Origin: UBA2287 sp964479665
Lineage (GTDB): Bacteria; Bacteroidota; Bacteroidia; Bacteroidales; Tenuifilaceae
Direction of reading: 5' to 3'
Assembly (NCBI GenBank): GCA_964479665.1
Contig: CAYZNN010000001.1
Span: 1-64,000, forward strand
DNA length: 64,000 nucleotides
Positions 24,970 to 33,670 of the stretch are shown piece by piece (the first letter of the stretch is position 1; every line of letters begins with the position of its first letter). The notes beneath the pieces were generated by a model. It saw only the letters and a program-made list of their open reading frames with translations, did not search any database and was not told the DNA's origin. The translations under genes and the position numbers were made by a program.

Positions 24970-27900
24970 ATGAAAAAGTACCCTTTTATAACGCTAGCAA
25001 TCCTTCTAAGCCTTTCGCTTTCCTGCTTTTCGAGCAGAGAAAATGATAGGCACGCTTTGCGGGTAGAGTTCTTTGGTGTTAACGAAGGGTTATCTCAATC
25101 TGCTGTTAACTGCTTGTTGAAGGATTCGTATGGCTTTATATGGATTGGTACACAGGATGGCCTGAATAGGTACGATGGATATGGGTTTAAAGTTTTTCGA
25201 AACAAACCTTTCGATAGCCTATCAATCGTAAATAACAACATACTCTCAATAGCAGAAGATAGGGATGGTAACCTTTGGATTGGTACCTGGAATGGCCTAA
25301 GCCATTACAATAGACAGAGAGGACAGTTTACAAATTACCATCACGAACCCAATAACGAAACATCCATTAGCGATAGTAGGGTTTATGATGTTTATGTTGA
25401 CAGGTCTGGGACTGTTTGGTTCAAAACTGCCACATCGCTCGACATGTTTGACCCTATAAATAATTCATTTATTCGATATCCTCATTTCAACGATTTTGTT
25501 AACACAACCATTCATAATAACGATTTTGCCATTTTCGAAGATTCATCACATCGACTATGGATAGGTAGCAAAGACGGCTTATTTCTTTTCGATCGGAGCA
25601 TTGAGCATTTTAAAAGATATGCTCACGATCCATATTCTGCTAGCACCATTTCGAGTAATCGAATTAAGCATATATATGAGGATAGCCAAATGAACCTATG
25701 GGTAACAACCGATAATGGAATTAATAAATATAGGCCAGGTAGTGATGATTTTGTGAGGTATCTGCCTAGGGGGTCGGAGCAGGGCAATAGAATGGTAGTC
25801 AACTTCATTTATGAAAAAAGTGCAAATACTTTACTGGTTGGAACGAACGAAGGAATTTCTGCTTTTGATCCTGCAAACGGCTCCTTCTCAGGCGTTTTAC
25901 CCTTTATAGCACTTGAAAGACCAATTGCCATTTACCAATACAATGTTATGGTAGAGGATGCTGCAAATATTTTATGGATTGGCACTTCGGGAGGTCTGAT
26001 TAAATGGGATTTGAAGGAACCCAAATTCAAATTATGGCTAAATAATAGCACTGACAAAGGTTTGTTTTTTGGAAATTCCATTGCCTCTGTGCATGTAAAT
26101 GGTAACGATTTGTGGGTTGGCACTTGGGGAAGCGGACTTTTTCGATATAACAGAGCCACCTCTCAGAATACTCGTTTCTCAAGTGGAACTTTGCGAGCTA
26201 TAACAAACAACCATGTTCATGCTATATGTAAAACTTCGAAGGGCCAACTTATTGTTGGTATGGACGGTGGGGTGCAGATTTTTAACGAAAGATCATCTGC
26301 TTTTAATGAGTTTTTTTCAAATCAAGACCATAGAAAGTTATTTGCGACTGTAAAAACTTATAAAATAGCCGAGGATAAATTGGGGCGACTTTGGTTTGCA
26401 ACTTCAAAGGGGTTGCATTGCTTTAATGGCGAATCTCTTACCAGTTATTATAGTGGCATGGGGAAGGAAAATACAATATCATCCAATGAAGTATTATCGT
26501 TGGCAATTGATAGTGATGGAAATATATGGGCTGGAACATTTCGTGGGCTCAACCAAATTAGGGTCGACAGCAATTCTGTAATATCGTACCTTAAACCTAA
26601 AAATAACGACCCAAAGTCGTTGCTCTCGGATGAAATCCTATCATTGCATTTCTCGTTGGAAAGTGGTCTGTGGATAGGGACTACAAATGGCCTTCATCGT
26701 TTTAATGCAAACGACAATACATTCACGTCGTTTACCGAAATTAATGGCCTGCCAAATAACCTTATCAATGCAATTGAAGAAGATTTGAGGGGACGGATTT
26801 GGGTGAGCACCAACTGGGGCTTAGCTGCGCTTGATCCGTTACAGGGTAGAGCTGAAGCATTTAGTCAACCCGATGGACTACAGGGGTATGAGTTTAATTT
26901 AGGAGCCAGCTTCCACTCACCTTCTGGAGAAATATTTTTTGGAGGGGTTATGGGGCTGAATTTTTTTCATCCCGATTCCATCCGAGCCTCTTCACCACCA
27001 CCCAAGTTGGCTTTTACTAACCTCGAAAAAATTGGTCGAAATATGAGGATTAGTAAGCCTATTGATGGAACAAGGGAGATTGAAATTTCCAATTCGTTTG
27101 GTTTAATTAATATCGAATTTTCAGCGCTTGACTTTACACATCCGTCTAAAAATAGATATATGTACCAAATGATTGGCTTAAACGATTCCTGGATTAATCT
27201 CGAGTACCAAAGATCTGTATCCTTTTCACACCTTAACGAGGGGGTATATATTCTTAGGGTTAAAGGTGCAAACAGCGATAGGGTTTGGAATGAAAATGCA
27301 ATTGAGTTGAGAATTGTTGTCCGTCCTAACCTCTTCGAAAGTAGAATTGCAAGAATATTTTACATTCTCCTATTTGTAATAATTATTGGGGTCTTTCTTT
27401 GGATCCGATTCAGAAATTTGCTGAAAACTAAAAGGCTACTATCAGAGAGGAGTCGGGCTATTATCGATTCAGAGAGGCAAAAGGAAGAACTAGTAGTAAA
27501 AAATAAAAGCATTACCGATAGTATAAATTACGCAAAACGAATTCAGGAAGCTATATTACCTTCAGAAACTCATTTTAAGAGAATTCTTCCCGATTCTTTT
27601 ATTCTTTACATGCCCAAGGACATTGTAAGTGGCGATTTTTATTGGGTTAATGAAACCCATAATAAAATATTTGTGGCAGCTGTCGACTGTACAGGCCATG
27701 GTGTTCCGGGTGCCTTCATGTCCATAATTGGTGTCGAATTGCTTCGTAATATCACCAATATTCAGGGAGTAAACGATGCTGCAGAAATTTTAAACCGTTT
27801 GCATAGAGGAATTAATGACACATTTGCAAAGGGCATTGACGATAATGTTGATGTTAAAGATGGTATGGATGTTTCGTTCTGCGTTATCGATAAAGAAAAT

Positions 27901-28284
27901 AATCAGGTTCAGTTTGCAGGCGCTTTTACAAGTCTATACCTTATAAGAAATAGTAAGATAGTTGAAATTAAGGGCGATAGATTGTCGGTTGGGATGGGAG
28001 AAACCGATGCCAATACCCAATTTACTAGTCACTTTGTTACAGTTGAGCCCGACGATATGCTTTACATTTTTACTGATGGTTATGTTGACCAATTTGGTGG
28101 GGTAGAAGGCAAGAAGTTCAAGTTCCGTCGATTTAGGCACCTGTTGCTAAGTATTCACAAGCTACCACTCGAAGAGCAGCGCCAACAATTGTACGAAAGC
28201 ATTGCTGAGTGGCGAGGTGAGCACGAGCAGGTCGACGATATTCTAATTATTGGCATTAAACCCGATTTGAGTTGCCTTTTCTGA
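24970..28284 (+). CDS. two-propeller sensor with C-terminal SpoIIE-type PP2C phosphatase
   Basis: The 1104-residue protein starts with a signal peptide ending LSLSC, which may be a lipobox or simply the cleavage region. About 14 Reg_prop repeats of the form LWIGTxxGLxxYD follow (about 40-670), enough for two seven-blade propellers. A Y_Y_Y-like beta domain lies at about 690-785 and a membrane helix at about 793-815 (IARIFYILLFVIIIGVFLWI). A short coiled coil leads to the SpoIIE/PP2C domain (about 855-1100). Its metal-binding residues are intact: Asp in VSGDFYWV, DCTGHGVPGAFM, Asp in DGMDVSFCVI, FTDGYVDQFGG and EQVDDILIIG. It probably senses a periplasmic ligand and dephosphorylates a cytoplasmic Ser/Thr phosphoprotein. 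No kinase or HTH domain is fused. It converges on a hybrid kinase gene with only 8 bases between stops. Confidence 0.9.
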   Translation: MKKYPFITLAILLSLSLSCFSSRENDRHALRVEFFGVNEGLSQSAVNCLLKDSYGFIWIGTQDGLNRYDGYGFKVFRNKPFDSLSIVNNNILSIAEDRDGNLWIGTWNGLSHYNRQRGQFTNYHHEPNNETSISDSRVYDVYVDRSGTVWFKTATSLDMFDPINNSFIRYPHFNDFVNTTIHNNDFAIFEDSSHRLWIGSKDGLFLFDRSIEHFKRYAHDPYSASTISSNRIKHIYEDSQMNLWVTTDNGINKYRPGSDDFVRYLPRGSEQGNRMVVNFIYEKSANTLLVGTNEGISAFDPANGSFSGVLPFIALERPIAIYQYNVMVEDAANILWIGTSGGLIKWDLKEPKFKLWLNNSTDKGLFFGNSIASVHVNGNDLWVGTWGSGLFRYNRATSQNTRFSSGTLRAITNNHVHAICKTSKGQLIVGMDGGVQIFNERSSAFNEFFSNQDHRKLFATVKTYKIAEDKLGRLWFATSKGLHCFNGESLTSYYSGMGKENTISSNEVLSLAIDSDGNIWAGTFRGLNQIRVDSNSVISYLKPKNNDPKSLLSDEILSLHFSLESGLWIGTTNGLHRFNANDNTFTSFTEINGLPNNLINAIEEDLRGRIWVSTNWGLAALDPLQGRAEAFSQPDGLQGYEFNLGASFHSPSGEIFFGGVMGLNFFHPDSIRASSPPPKLAFTNLEKIGRNMRISKPIDGTREIEISNSFGLINIEFSALDFTHPSKNRYMYQMIGLNDSWINLEYQRSVSFSHLNEGVYILRVKGANSDRVWNENAIELRIVVRPNLFESRIARIFYILLFVIIIGVFLWIRFRNLLKTKRLLSERSRAIIDSERQKEELVVKNKSITDSINYAKRIQEAILPSETHFKRILPDSFILYMPKDIVSGDFYWVNETHNKIFVAAVDCTGHGVPGAFMSIIGVELLRNITNIQGVNDAAEILNRLHRGINDTFAKGIDDNVDVKDGMDVSFCVIDKENNQVQFAGAFTSLYLIRNSKIVEIKGDRLSVGMGETDANTQFTSHFVTVEPDDMLYIFTDGYVDQFGGVEGKKFKFRRFRHLLLSIHKLPLEEQRQQLYESIAEWRGEHEQVDDILIIGIKPDLSCLF

Positions 28285-28292
28285 TCTAGCTG

Positions 28293-30032
28293 TTAGAGTA
28301 GGGCCTTCATCTTTTGTATGAGCACCTCAATTAAGAATGGTTTACTAATGTAGTCGTCCATCCCAGCAGCAATGCATTCCTCTTTGTCGCCAAGTAGGGC
28401 ATTGGCAGTTATTGCAATAATGGGTGTGTGGGTGCCAGAACTCGATTCTATTTCCCTTATTTTTTTTGTAGTTACAATGCCATTCATTATTGGCATTTGA
28501 ATATCCATAAGTATAAGGTCGTAGCGGCTTGTGCCAAATTTATCGAGGGCCTCCTTGCCATTGTTGGCAATTTCTATACTTTTCACTAGTTTTTTAAGAC
28601 TGAGTACTACAATTTTTTGGTTTATCAGGTTGTCCTCAACCAATAGAATATTAGCATTGGCCAGATCTACCTTCGAGTGGGTTCTTTCTTTTTCAATTGT
28701 AGAACTTTCAGCGGTTTGTTCTACCTCTTCAATAAGAGAAGTTTTATTTAAAAGGTATGAGAAAGAAATTGAAGCACCATCCGCAGAAAGGTGAACGGAG
28801 AGGTTTCCATCATTGGATTCGATCAATTTCTGGGTAATCTGAAGGTCAAGCAGATTAATGTAATTCTGATTTGTAGAAGTAGAAATGCTGCTGTCGTTTG
28901 TAATGAAGAAATTATTCCCCTCGTTAGTGGGCAACAATATAGGCCGCGAACTGGTAATGCTAATAATTATCTCAAAATTTTCATTACTTTCTTTAGCCTT
29001 GGCAACTTTTATCTCAATTGTGGCTTTCCCGCTACTTTTATTTTTCAGAATACTTTCGATAATGTTTAGGAAAATTTGTTTGATTTTAACCGGATCGCCA
29101 CTTAACGACTTGGGAATGCTCTCGTCAATTTTTAAGTTGAAGTGCGACTCGCCGCTGTTTTGCGCAGAAAAAAGTTTAAGTGTATTACTAATAACGGTTT
29201 GTAAGTTGAAGGGCAGGTTTATTTTTCTACGCTCCCTAATTTCAATGTCTGAAATATTTGATATGGAGTTGACTATACTAACCAGATTGTTTGTTGAAGC
29301 TTGTATGGTATCTATCATGTCTCGTTGCTTTTCATCCATATTAATGGACTCGAGAATGCTTGAAATGACCATAATGTTGTTAAGCGGGGTACGGATTTGG
29401 TGTGAAAGGTTGGCCAAATAGTCTTCCTTCAGTTTAAGTGCATTCTTTTGGTCGAGAATTGTTTTTTCTTGGGACTGAGAATCTTTAATCCTTTTTGCTT
29501 CAATAATGTGAAAAACAAACATTAGCATCAAGTATGAAAGTGGTAACCCAAATCTGTTAATTAACGAATACGAACTTGTGCCACTTGTTTCAGTTGGTAC
29601 AAATAAAACTAAGGCAACAATGAAAAGAAATGCCAGATTAATCCATAAACCTTTTCGAGGGCCCGCAATAAGGTTAACCATTAATGGGAAGAACGCAATG
29701 ATAATTGAATTGAAAGGTTGAATCCCTCCGTAAATCAATAGATATATTAAGCCTATTGCACTAAGAGTAATTATAATTCCACCATGAAAAGCGACTTGCT
29801 TATTTTTTAGTAAAAGTATACAGTTTAAAAACAGCATTACTCCAATGGCTGCATAGAGAGCAAAACCAACAATTTGTGAATAAAGCAAATGCGAAATCGA
29901 CAGGTAAATGACGGTAAGCAACATGGCAAATCCAACTGTGACTGTGAGAACAATTTTATTGAGCAAATCGCTCTCAAAACCTGTGCTTGAGTTTTTAATG
30001 AGAAAATTTAAATAGCGTTGGGTCAGCCTCAT
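28293..30032 (-). CDS. membrane hybrid histidine kinase with degenerate ATP-binding domain and intact receiver
   Basis: The 579-residue protein has about six membrane helices in residues 25-175, a short coiled coil, and a HisKA dimerisation domain with the phospho-acceptor His211 in NLSHQIRTPLNN. The ATPase domain (about 280-430) keeps the fold pattern but not the motifs: the N-box asparagine position is Ser327 (QIFLNIIESILK), there is no DxGxG (G1) segment, and the G2 glycine-rich lid is replaced by YINLLDLQITQKL. The receiver (about 460-579) is complete, with Asp467 region VEDN, phospho-acceptor Asp510 in LILMDIQMP, and Lys in YISKPF. By motif it should not bind ATP. It may act as a phosphatase, phosphotransfer scaffold or heterodimer partner. 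No promoter was recognised. Confidence 0.85.
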   Translation of the reverse strand: MRLTQRYLNFLIKNSSTGFESDLLNKIVLTVTVGFAMLLTVIYLSISHLLYSQIVGFALYAAIGVMLFLNCILLLKNKQVAFHGGIIITLSAIGLIYLLIYGGIQPFNSIIIAFFPLMVNLIAGPRKGLWINLAFLFIVALVLFVPTETSGTSSYSLINRFGLPLSYLMLMFVFHIIEAKRIKDSQSQEKTILDQKNALKLKEDYLANLSHQIRTPLNNIMVISSILESINMDEKQRDMIDTIQASTNNLVSIVNSISNISDIEIRERRKINLPFNLQTVISNTLKLFSAQNSGESHFNLKIDESIPKSLSGDPVKIKQIFLNIIESILKNKSSGKATIEIKVAKAKESNENFEIIISITSSRPILLPTNEGNNFFITNDSSISTSTNQNYINLLDLQITQKLIESNDGNLSVHLSADGASISFSYLLNKTSLIEEVEQTAESSTIEKERTHSKVDLANANILLVEDNLINQKIVVLSLKKLVKSIEIANNGKEALDKFGTSRYDLILMDIQMPIMNGIVTTKKIREIESSSGTHTPIIAITANALLGDKEECIAAGMDDYISKPFLIEVLIQKMKALL

Positions 30033-30114
30033 GGCTTGATAATTATTGAGTTATAATTTGAATTTACTATAAATATGTTGTAAAGGGTAATTGCATTACC
30101 ACTGCTAAATATAC

Positions 30115-30148
30115 AAAAAAGTGATTAACCAATACTATATTGGTTAAT
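30115..30148 (-). terminator. terminator of the LysE-family gene
   Basis: A perfect 10-bp stem ATTAACCAAT/ATTGGTTAAT (30124-30133 and 30139-30148, 5-base loop) lies downstream of the LysE gene on the minus strand. A run of six T on the minus strand (30115-30120) follows three bases after the stem. It separates that gene from the kinase gene further down. Confidence 0.75.
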
Positions 30149-30182
30149 GATTGTTAAAAATGATAGGAAGTATAGGGTTATC

Positions 30183-30821
30183 TTACAAGAAAAGAATTTT
30201 TGCAGTGCCAATTATGGCAAGGGCTCCTAAAATAAAAATTACAGCCCCCGAAGTTTTGTTTATCCACCAGAGCTGCTTTAGCCTAAACTGGGCCCTATAG
30301 TAATTTACTAAAGTGGTTAATATGTACCACCAAAGCGTTGCCCCGGTTGCTACTCCGCTAAGAACTATTAATGAGTGTTCCCAGTTGGTTTCCTCTGAAA
30401 CTACTCCAAATGAAGCGAATAGTGCAATGAAAAGAAAAATTGCAAGTGGATTTGTTACAGTTACCAGAAACACCGAGAGAAAATCTTCAAGTAGCCCTTT
30501 TTTCTTGCGTTTATGCCGGCGTAACTGGGCAACAGGATTAGTATAGAAAATTTTTACACCAAGTAAGGCCACTACAACCCCACCTACTAACTGAAATATC
30601 TCCCTTTTTTCCTCAATAAAGGCAATTATAATGGTTAAACTGAAACCGGCGATTGCAGCAAAGAAAGTATCAGCCGAAGCTGCTCCTAGTCCGCTTACAA
30701 AGCCACTTATCTTTCCCTTATTTAGTGTTCGCTGAATGCAAATAACACCTATAGGCCCAAGTGGAATTGAGGCAAATAGCCCAATTAGTAAACCTTTAAT
30801 AAATAATTCTACCCAATCCAT
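30183..30821 (-). CDS. LysE/RhtB-family amino acid or metabolite exporter
   Basis: The 212-residue integral membrane protein has about six helices. The N-terminal pattern IGLFASIPLGPIGVICIQRT matches the conserved LysE start (small residues and a Gly-Pro pair), and a charged Arg/Lys-rich loop (RRHKRKKKGLLED) divides the protein in the middle as in this family. Members export amino acids such as lysine, threonine or homoserine lactones by proton antiport. The substrate cannot be read from the sequence. It is transcribed alone, with its own -7 element and terminator. Confidence 0.85.
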   Translation of the reverse strand: MDWVELFIKGLLIGLFASIPLGPIGVICIQRTLNKGKISGFVSGLGAASADTFFAAIAGFSLTIIIAFIEEKREIFQLVGGVVVALLGVKIFYTNPVAQLRRHKRKKKGLLEDFLSVFLVTVTNPLAIFLFIALFASFGVVSEETNWEHSLIVLSGVATGATLWWYILTTLVNYYRAQFRLKQLWWINKTSGAVIFILGALAIIGTAKILFL

Positions 30822-30853
30822 CAGTTTTTTAACTTCCAGTATTTTCTGATTGG

Positions 30854-30861
30854 CAAAGATA
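30854..30861 (-). promoter_or_regulatory. -7 element for the LysE-family gene
   Basis: On the minus strand the sequence is TATCTTTG, an exact TAnnTTTG match, 32 bases upstream of the start codon. A TTTG at -33 is not evident, so the call rests on the -7 element and position. Confidence 0.45.
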
Positions 30862-30919
30862 AAAATTGAATAGAATTTGTTGAGTTGTTTTTAAATGTTT
30901 TTGGCCTATTTCTTATGCT

Positions 30920-32341
30920 TTAAAATATGTTCCGAACTAGCAATCGGGGTTCGAGCATGTCGTGCATGGCATAACGAACCCCCTCGCGCCCAAAACCAGA
31001 GTTCTTAATGCCCCCATAGGGCATATGGTCAACCCTAAAAGTAGGGACATCATTTATTATTACCCCTCCAACTTTCAGGTTATTGAATGCAAAGTTCTGC
31101 TCGTCGAGTAAATTAGTGAATACGCCAGCCTGCAATCCAAATTCCGACTGGTTTACCATATTTACTGCATCATCAAAGTTGCGATACTTTTCAATGATAA
31201 CTACAGGCCCAAAAACTTCCTGTGCGCATACTTTCATGCTATTATTGCCGCCTGTTATAACCGTGGGCTCTACAGTCAAGCCAACTCTTGAGCCACCTAA
31301 AAGAATTCTTGCCCCTTGCCTTACAGCTTCTTTTATCCAATTTTCAACCCTTTGTGCGTTTGCCTCATCAATCATGCACGAAAAATCTGTATTAGCATCG
31401 AGAGGGTTGCCAATTTGCAATTTTTTTGTTTTGGCAATAAATTGCTCAATAAACAGGTAGAATATACTTTCGTGAACGAATATTCGCTGGGTATGTATAC
31501 ATACCTGACCCGAATAAGCAAATGCTCCAGCTACACATTTGCCAATGGCCAGTGGTATGTTTGCTGTTGGTGTAATTATTGCTCCTGCGTTGCCGCCCAA
31601 CTCTAGAACAACGCGTTTTTTTCCAGCTTGTTCCTTCATTTTCCACCCTACCTCGGGCGAACCTGTGAAGGTGAGTAGGTTGAAGCGCGAATCGGTAACT
31701 AACCTATTGCCAGCAACCCTGTCCATTGGCAATACCGTAAAGGCGCCCTTGGGTAATCCCGCATTGTATGCCAAGCGGGCCATTGCCAATGCAGAGAGCG
31801 GTGTACTGCGTGCTGGTTTCAGAACAATTGGGCAGCCTGCTGCTATGGCAGGAGCTACTTTGTGGGCCACCAAATTCATTGGAAAATTGAAGGGAGCAAT
31901 CCCCGCAACCAAGCCAACAGGGAAATATCGTACAATTCCCTCTTTGCCTTCACCTGCCGGTGTCCAATCTATTTGTAAAAGTTCACCCGGCAGTCGCTTA
32001 CACTCTTCGGCTGCAATTCGAAAGGTTTGTATGCTCCTGTCGATTTCTGCTAGAGAATATTTAAGAGGCTTGCCGGCCTCCAAGCATATGGTTTTTGCTA
32101 GTTCTACCCTTTCTGTAGCCATACCATTGGCAATGCCATTCAGAATTTCATGCTTGCGGTATGCTGGCAGGTTGGCCATTTCATCTTCAACCTTTTGTGC
32201 CAACAGGATGGCATCTTCAAGGTGCTCAGCATTGGCTAGTGAGCATTTAGCAAAGGCCTTGTTGGTGTATGGATTATTTACTTCAAATACAGAGTCGGTT
32301 TGCTTAAATTCTCCTCCAATACATATTTTGGCATTATCCAT
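30920..32341 (-). CDS. NAD(P)-dependent aldehyde dehydrogenase
   Basis: The family oxidises aldehydes to acids. At 473 residues the protein is full length. The oxyanion Asn is in APFNFPMNL, the cofactor Lys in VLKPARSTPLSAL, the general base Glu in VLELGGNAGAII, and the catalytic Cys in SGQVCIHTQRIFV. EVFGPVVI near residue 370 is the usual second Glu region. The substrate is undetermined; the class also contains lactaldehyde, succinate-semialdehyde and non-phosphorylating glyceraldehyde-3-phosphate dehydrogenases. It is divergent from the Lnb-family gene, sharing a 99-base gap with back-to-back promoters. Confidence 0.92.
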   Translation of the reverse strand: MDNAKICIGGEFKQTDSVFEVNNPYTNKAFAKCSLANAEHLEDAILLAQKVEDEMANLPAYRKHEILNGIANGMATERVELAKTICLEAGKPLKYSLAEIDRSIQTFRIAAEECKRLPGELLQIDWTPAGEGKEGIVRYFPVGLVAGIAPFNFPMNLVAHKVAPAIAAGCPIVLKPARSTPLSALAMARLAYNAGLPKGAFTVLPMDRVAGNRLVTDSRFNLLTFTGSPEVGWKMKEQAGKKRVVLELGGNAGAIITPTANIPLAIGKCVAGAFAYSGQVCIHTQRIFVHESIFYLFIEQFIAKTKKLQIGNPLDANTDFSCMIDEANAQRVENWIKEAVRQGARILLGGSRVGLTVEPTVITGGNNSMKVCAQEVFGPVVIIEKYRNFDDAVNMVNQSEFGLQAGVFTNLLDEQNFAFNNLKVGGVIINDVPTFRVDHMPYGGIKNSGFGREGVRYAMHDMLEPRLLVRNIF

Positions 32342-32357
32342 GTTTCTCTTTTTACAA

Positions 32358-32386
32358 CAAATTTATAAAAACTTTACAAGCCCAAT
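32358..32386 (-). promoter_or_regulatory. promoter of the aldehyde dehydrogenase gene
   Basis: On the minus strand ATTG, a 17-base spacer and TAAATTTG (32358-32365 on the plus coordinates) match the -33/-7 pattern with a slightly short spacer. The -7 box ends 16 bases before the ATG, so the leader would be very short. Confidence 0.55.
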
Positions 32387-32417
32387 GTGCCATAAACTCC
32401 AAATACTGCTAACTTTA
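32386..32417 (+). promoter_or_regulatory. promoter of the Lnb/DUF4105 gene
   Basis: TGTG (32386-32389), a 20-base spacer and TAACTTTA (32410-32417) are a near-match to the Bacteroidota consensus. Its -33 element touches that of the divergent aldehyde dehydrogenase promoter. Confidence 0.45.
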
Positions 32418-32440
32418 ACGGCACATTAATTCTTATAAGT

Positions 32441-33637
32441 ATGGCATTAATTGGACGATACATTAATAAATTGTTTCTTTCTGCATCGCTTTCTTTGATT
32501 GGTATTGGGTTGTATGCGCAAATAGGGAGTGTTGCTTTAACCGACAGTTCGAGGGTGAGCCTTTTAACTTGTTCGCCCGGTGAGGAACTATATTCAATAT
32601 TCGGGCATAGTGCAATTCGTGTAACCGATCCCGCATTGGGATTGGATATAGTATTTAATTACGGTACCTTCGATTTCAACGACCCCAATTTTTATACAAA
32701 TTTTGTATCAGGGAAACTCAATTATATTCTATCCGTTTCGCATTTCCATAACTTCTACTTGGGATATGCCCAGGAGGATCGTTGGATTTATGAGCAGAAG
32801 CTCAATATCGATAGGATGGAGCGACAGAAGCTGCTCGATTCTCTGCTTATTAACTATTTACCCGAAAACCGCTACTACCTTTACGACTTCTTTTACGACA
32901 ATTGTGCTACTCGCATACGCGATATTTTTGTTGAAGCTCTTCCCCGAAAAATTGATTTCCATTACGATAGTTTAGTCCCAAATCAAAGTTTTAGGCAGTT
33001 GCTCATGCCATTCCTTTCGCAAAAACTTTGGGCACGACTGGGCATTAATTTGCTCCTTGGATTGCCATCGGACAAAAAAGCTACTACATGGGAGTATATG
33101 TACCTGCCCGACCATATGCTAACTGTTTTTAAATTTGCAAAGTTCGAGGGGACTCCCAATTCATTTGCCCAAACTCCCGAGGTGCTTCTTGTTGGAAGTT
33201 CGCCAAAGCAATCTGTTGCAACCAATTACCCTTTTGTTTTTTCCTTTTTAATATTGGTTGTAGTTGTTTTTGTATCGTTTTTTAATTTAAAGAGTAGTAT
33301 TATTGGGTTGTGGCTCGATAGAATTCTACTTATGTTAGTGGGACTTTTAGGGGTCTTATTAGCAATCATGTGGTTTTTTACCGACCATCAGTCCTTGGCT
33401 TTTAATTTAAATGTACTCTGGGCTAACCCATTGCATATTGCTATAGCGTTTCTTCTTTCAAAAAGGTTGCTGGTTTGGTGGTATGGACTTGTAAATATTT
33501 TTATTCTGGCTACCCTTGCAATAGCCTGGTCTTTTTTGCCCCAGCAATTACCATGGGAAATGTACCCAATTGTATTAGCATTGCTCGTAAGGTTTGCATT
33601 ATTGGCCCTAAATGCAAGAAGAGAGAAGGCTGCCTAG
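32441..33637 (+). CDS. Lnb N-terminal periplasmic domain (DUF4105) membrane protein
   Basis: The 398-residue protein has an N-terminal signal or membrane helix (about 8-28), a periplasmic domain (about 35-245) and a C-terminal part with about five membrane helices (from about 262). The periplasmic domain has the family-specific SIFGHSAIRVTD and YDFFYDNCATRIRDIF segments; the conserved His and Cys in these could form a thiol acyl-transfer or hydrolase site, as in NlpC/P60-like folds. This family, long called DUF4105, has been linked to lipoprotein N-terminal acylation in Bacteroidota; I recall that link and cannot check it here. It converges on dsbD with a shared hairpin whose loop holds this gene's stop codon. 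Confidence 0.8.
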   Translation: MALIGRYINKLFLSASLSLIGIGLYAQIGSVALTDSSRVSLLTCSPGEELYSIFGHSAIRVTDPALGLDIVFNYGTFDFNDPNFYTNFVSGKLNYILSVSHFHNFYLGYAQEDRWIYEQKLNIDRMERQKLLDSLLINYLPENRYYLYDFFYDNCATRIRDIFVEALPRKIDFHYDSLVPNQSFRQLLMPFLSQKLWARLGINLLLGLPSDKKATTWEYMYLPDHMLTVFKFAKFEGTPNSFAQTPEVLLVGSSPKQSVATNYPFVFSFLILVVVVFVSFFNLKSSIIGLWLDRILLMLVGLLGVLLAIMWFFTDHQSLAFNLNVLWANPLHIAIAFLLSKRLLVWWYGLVNIFILATLAIAWSFLPQQLPWEMYPIVLALLVRFALLALNARREKAA

Positions 33638-33647
33638 TGGCAGCCTT
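33626..33647. terminator. hairpin between the Lnb-family gene and dsbD
   Basis: A perfect 9-bp stem AAGGCTGCC/GGCAGCCTT surrounds the 4-base loop TAGT, which contains the TAG stop of the plus-strand gene. Short T-tracts flank the plus side (33646-33649). It can act as a terminator for both convergent genes, but the T-run is weak. Confidence 0.6.
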
Positions 33648-33670
33648 TTGCGGAGGTTAGTAATCAGTTT

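Noticed and set aside
31539..32429. 296-codon plus-strand frame opposite the aldehyde dehydrogenase
   Set aside because: Long only because of codon bias of the real gene on the minus strand; catalytic motifs are on that strand.
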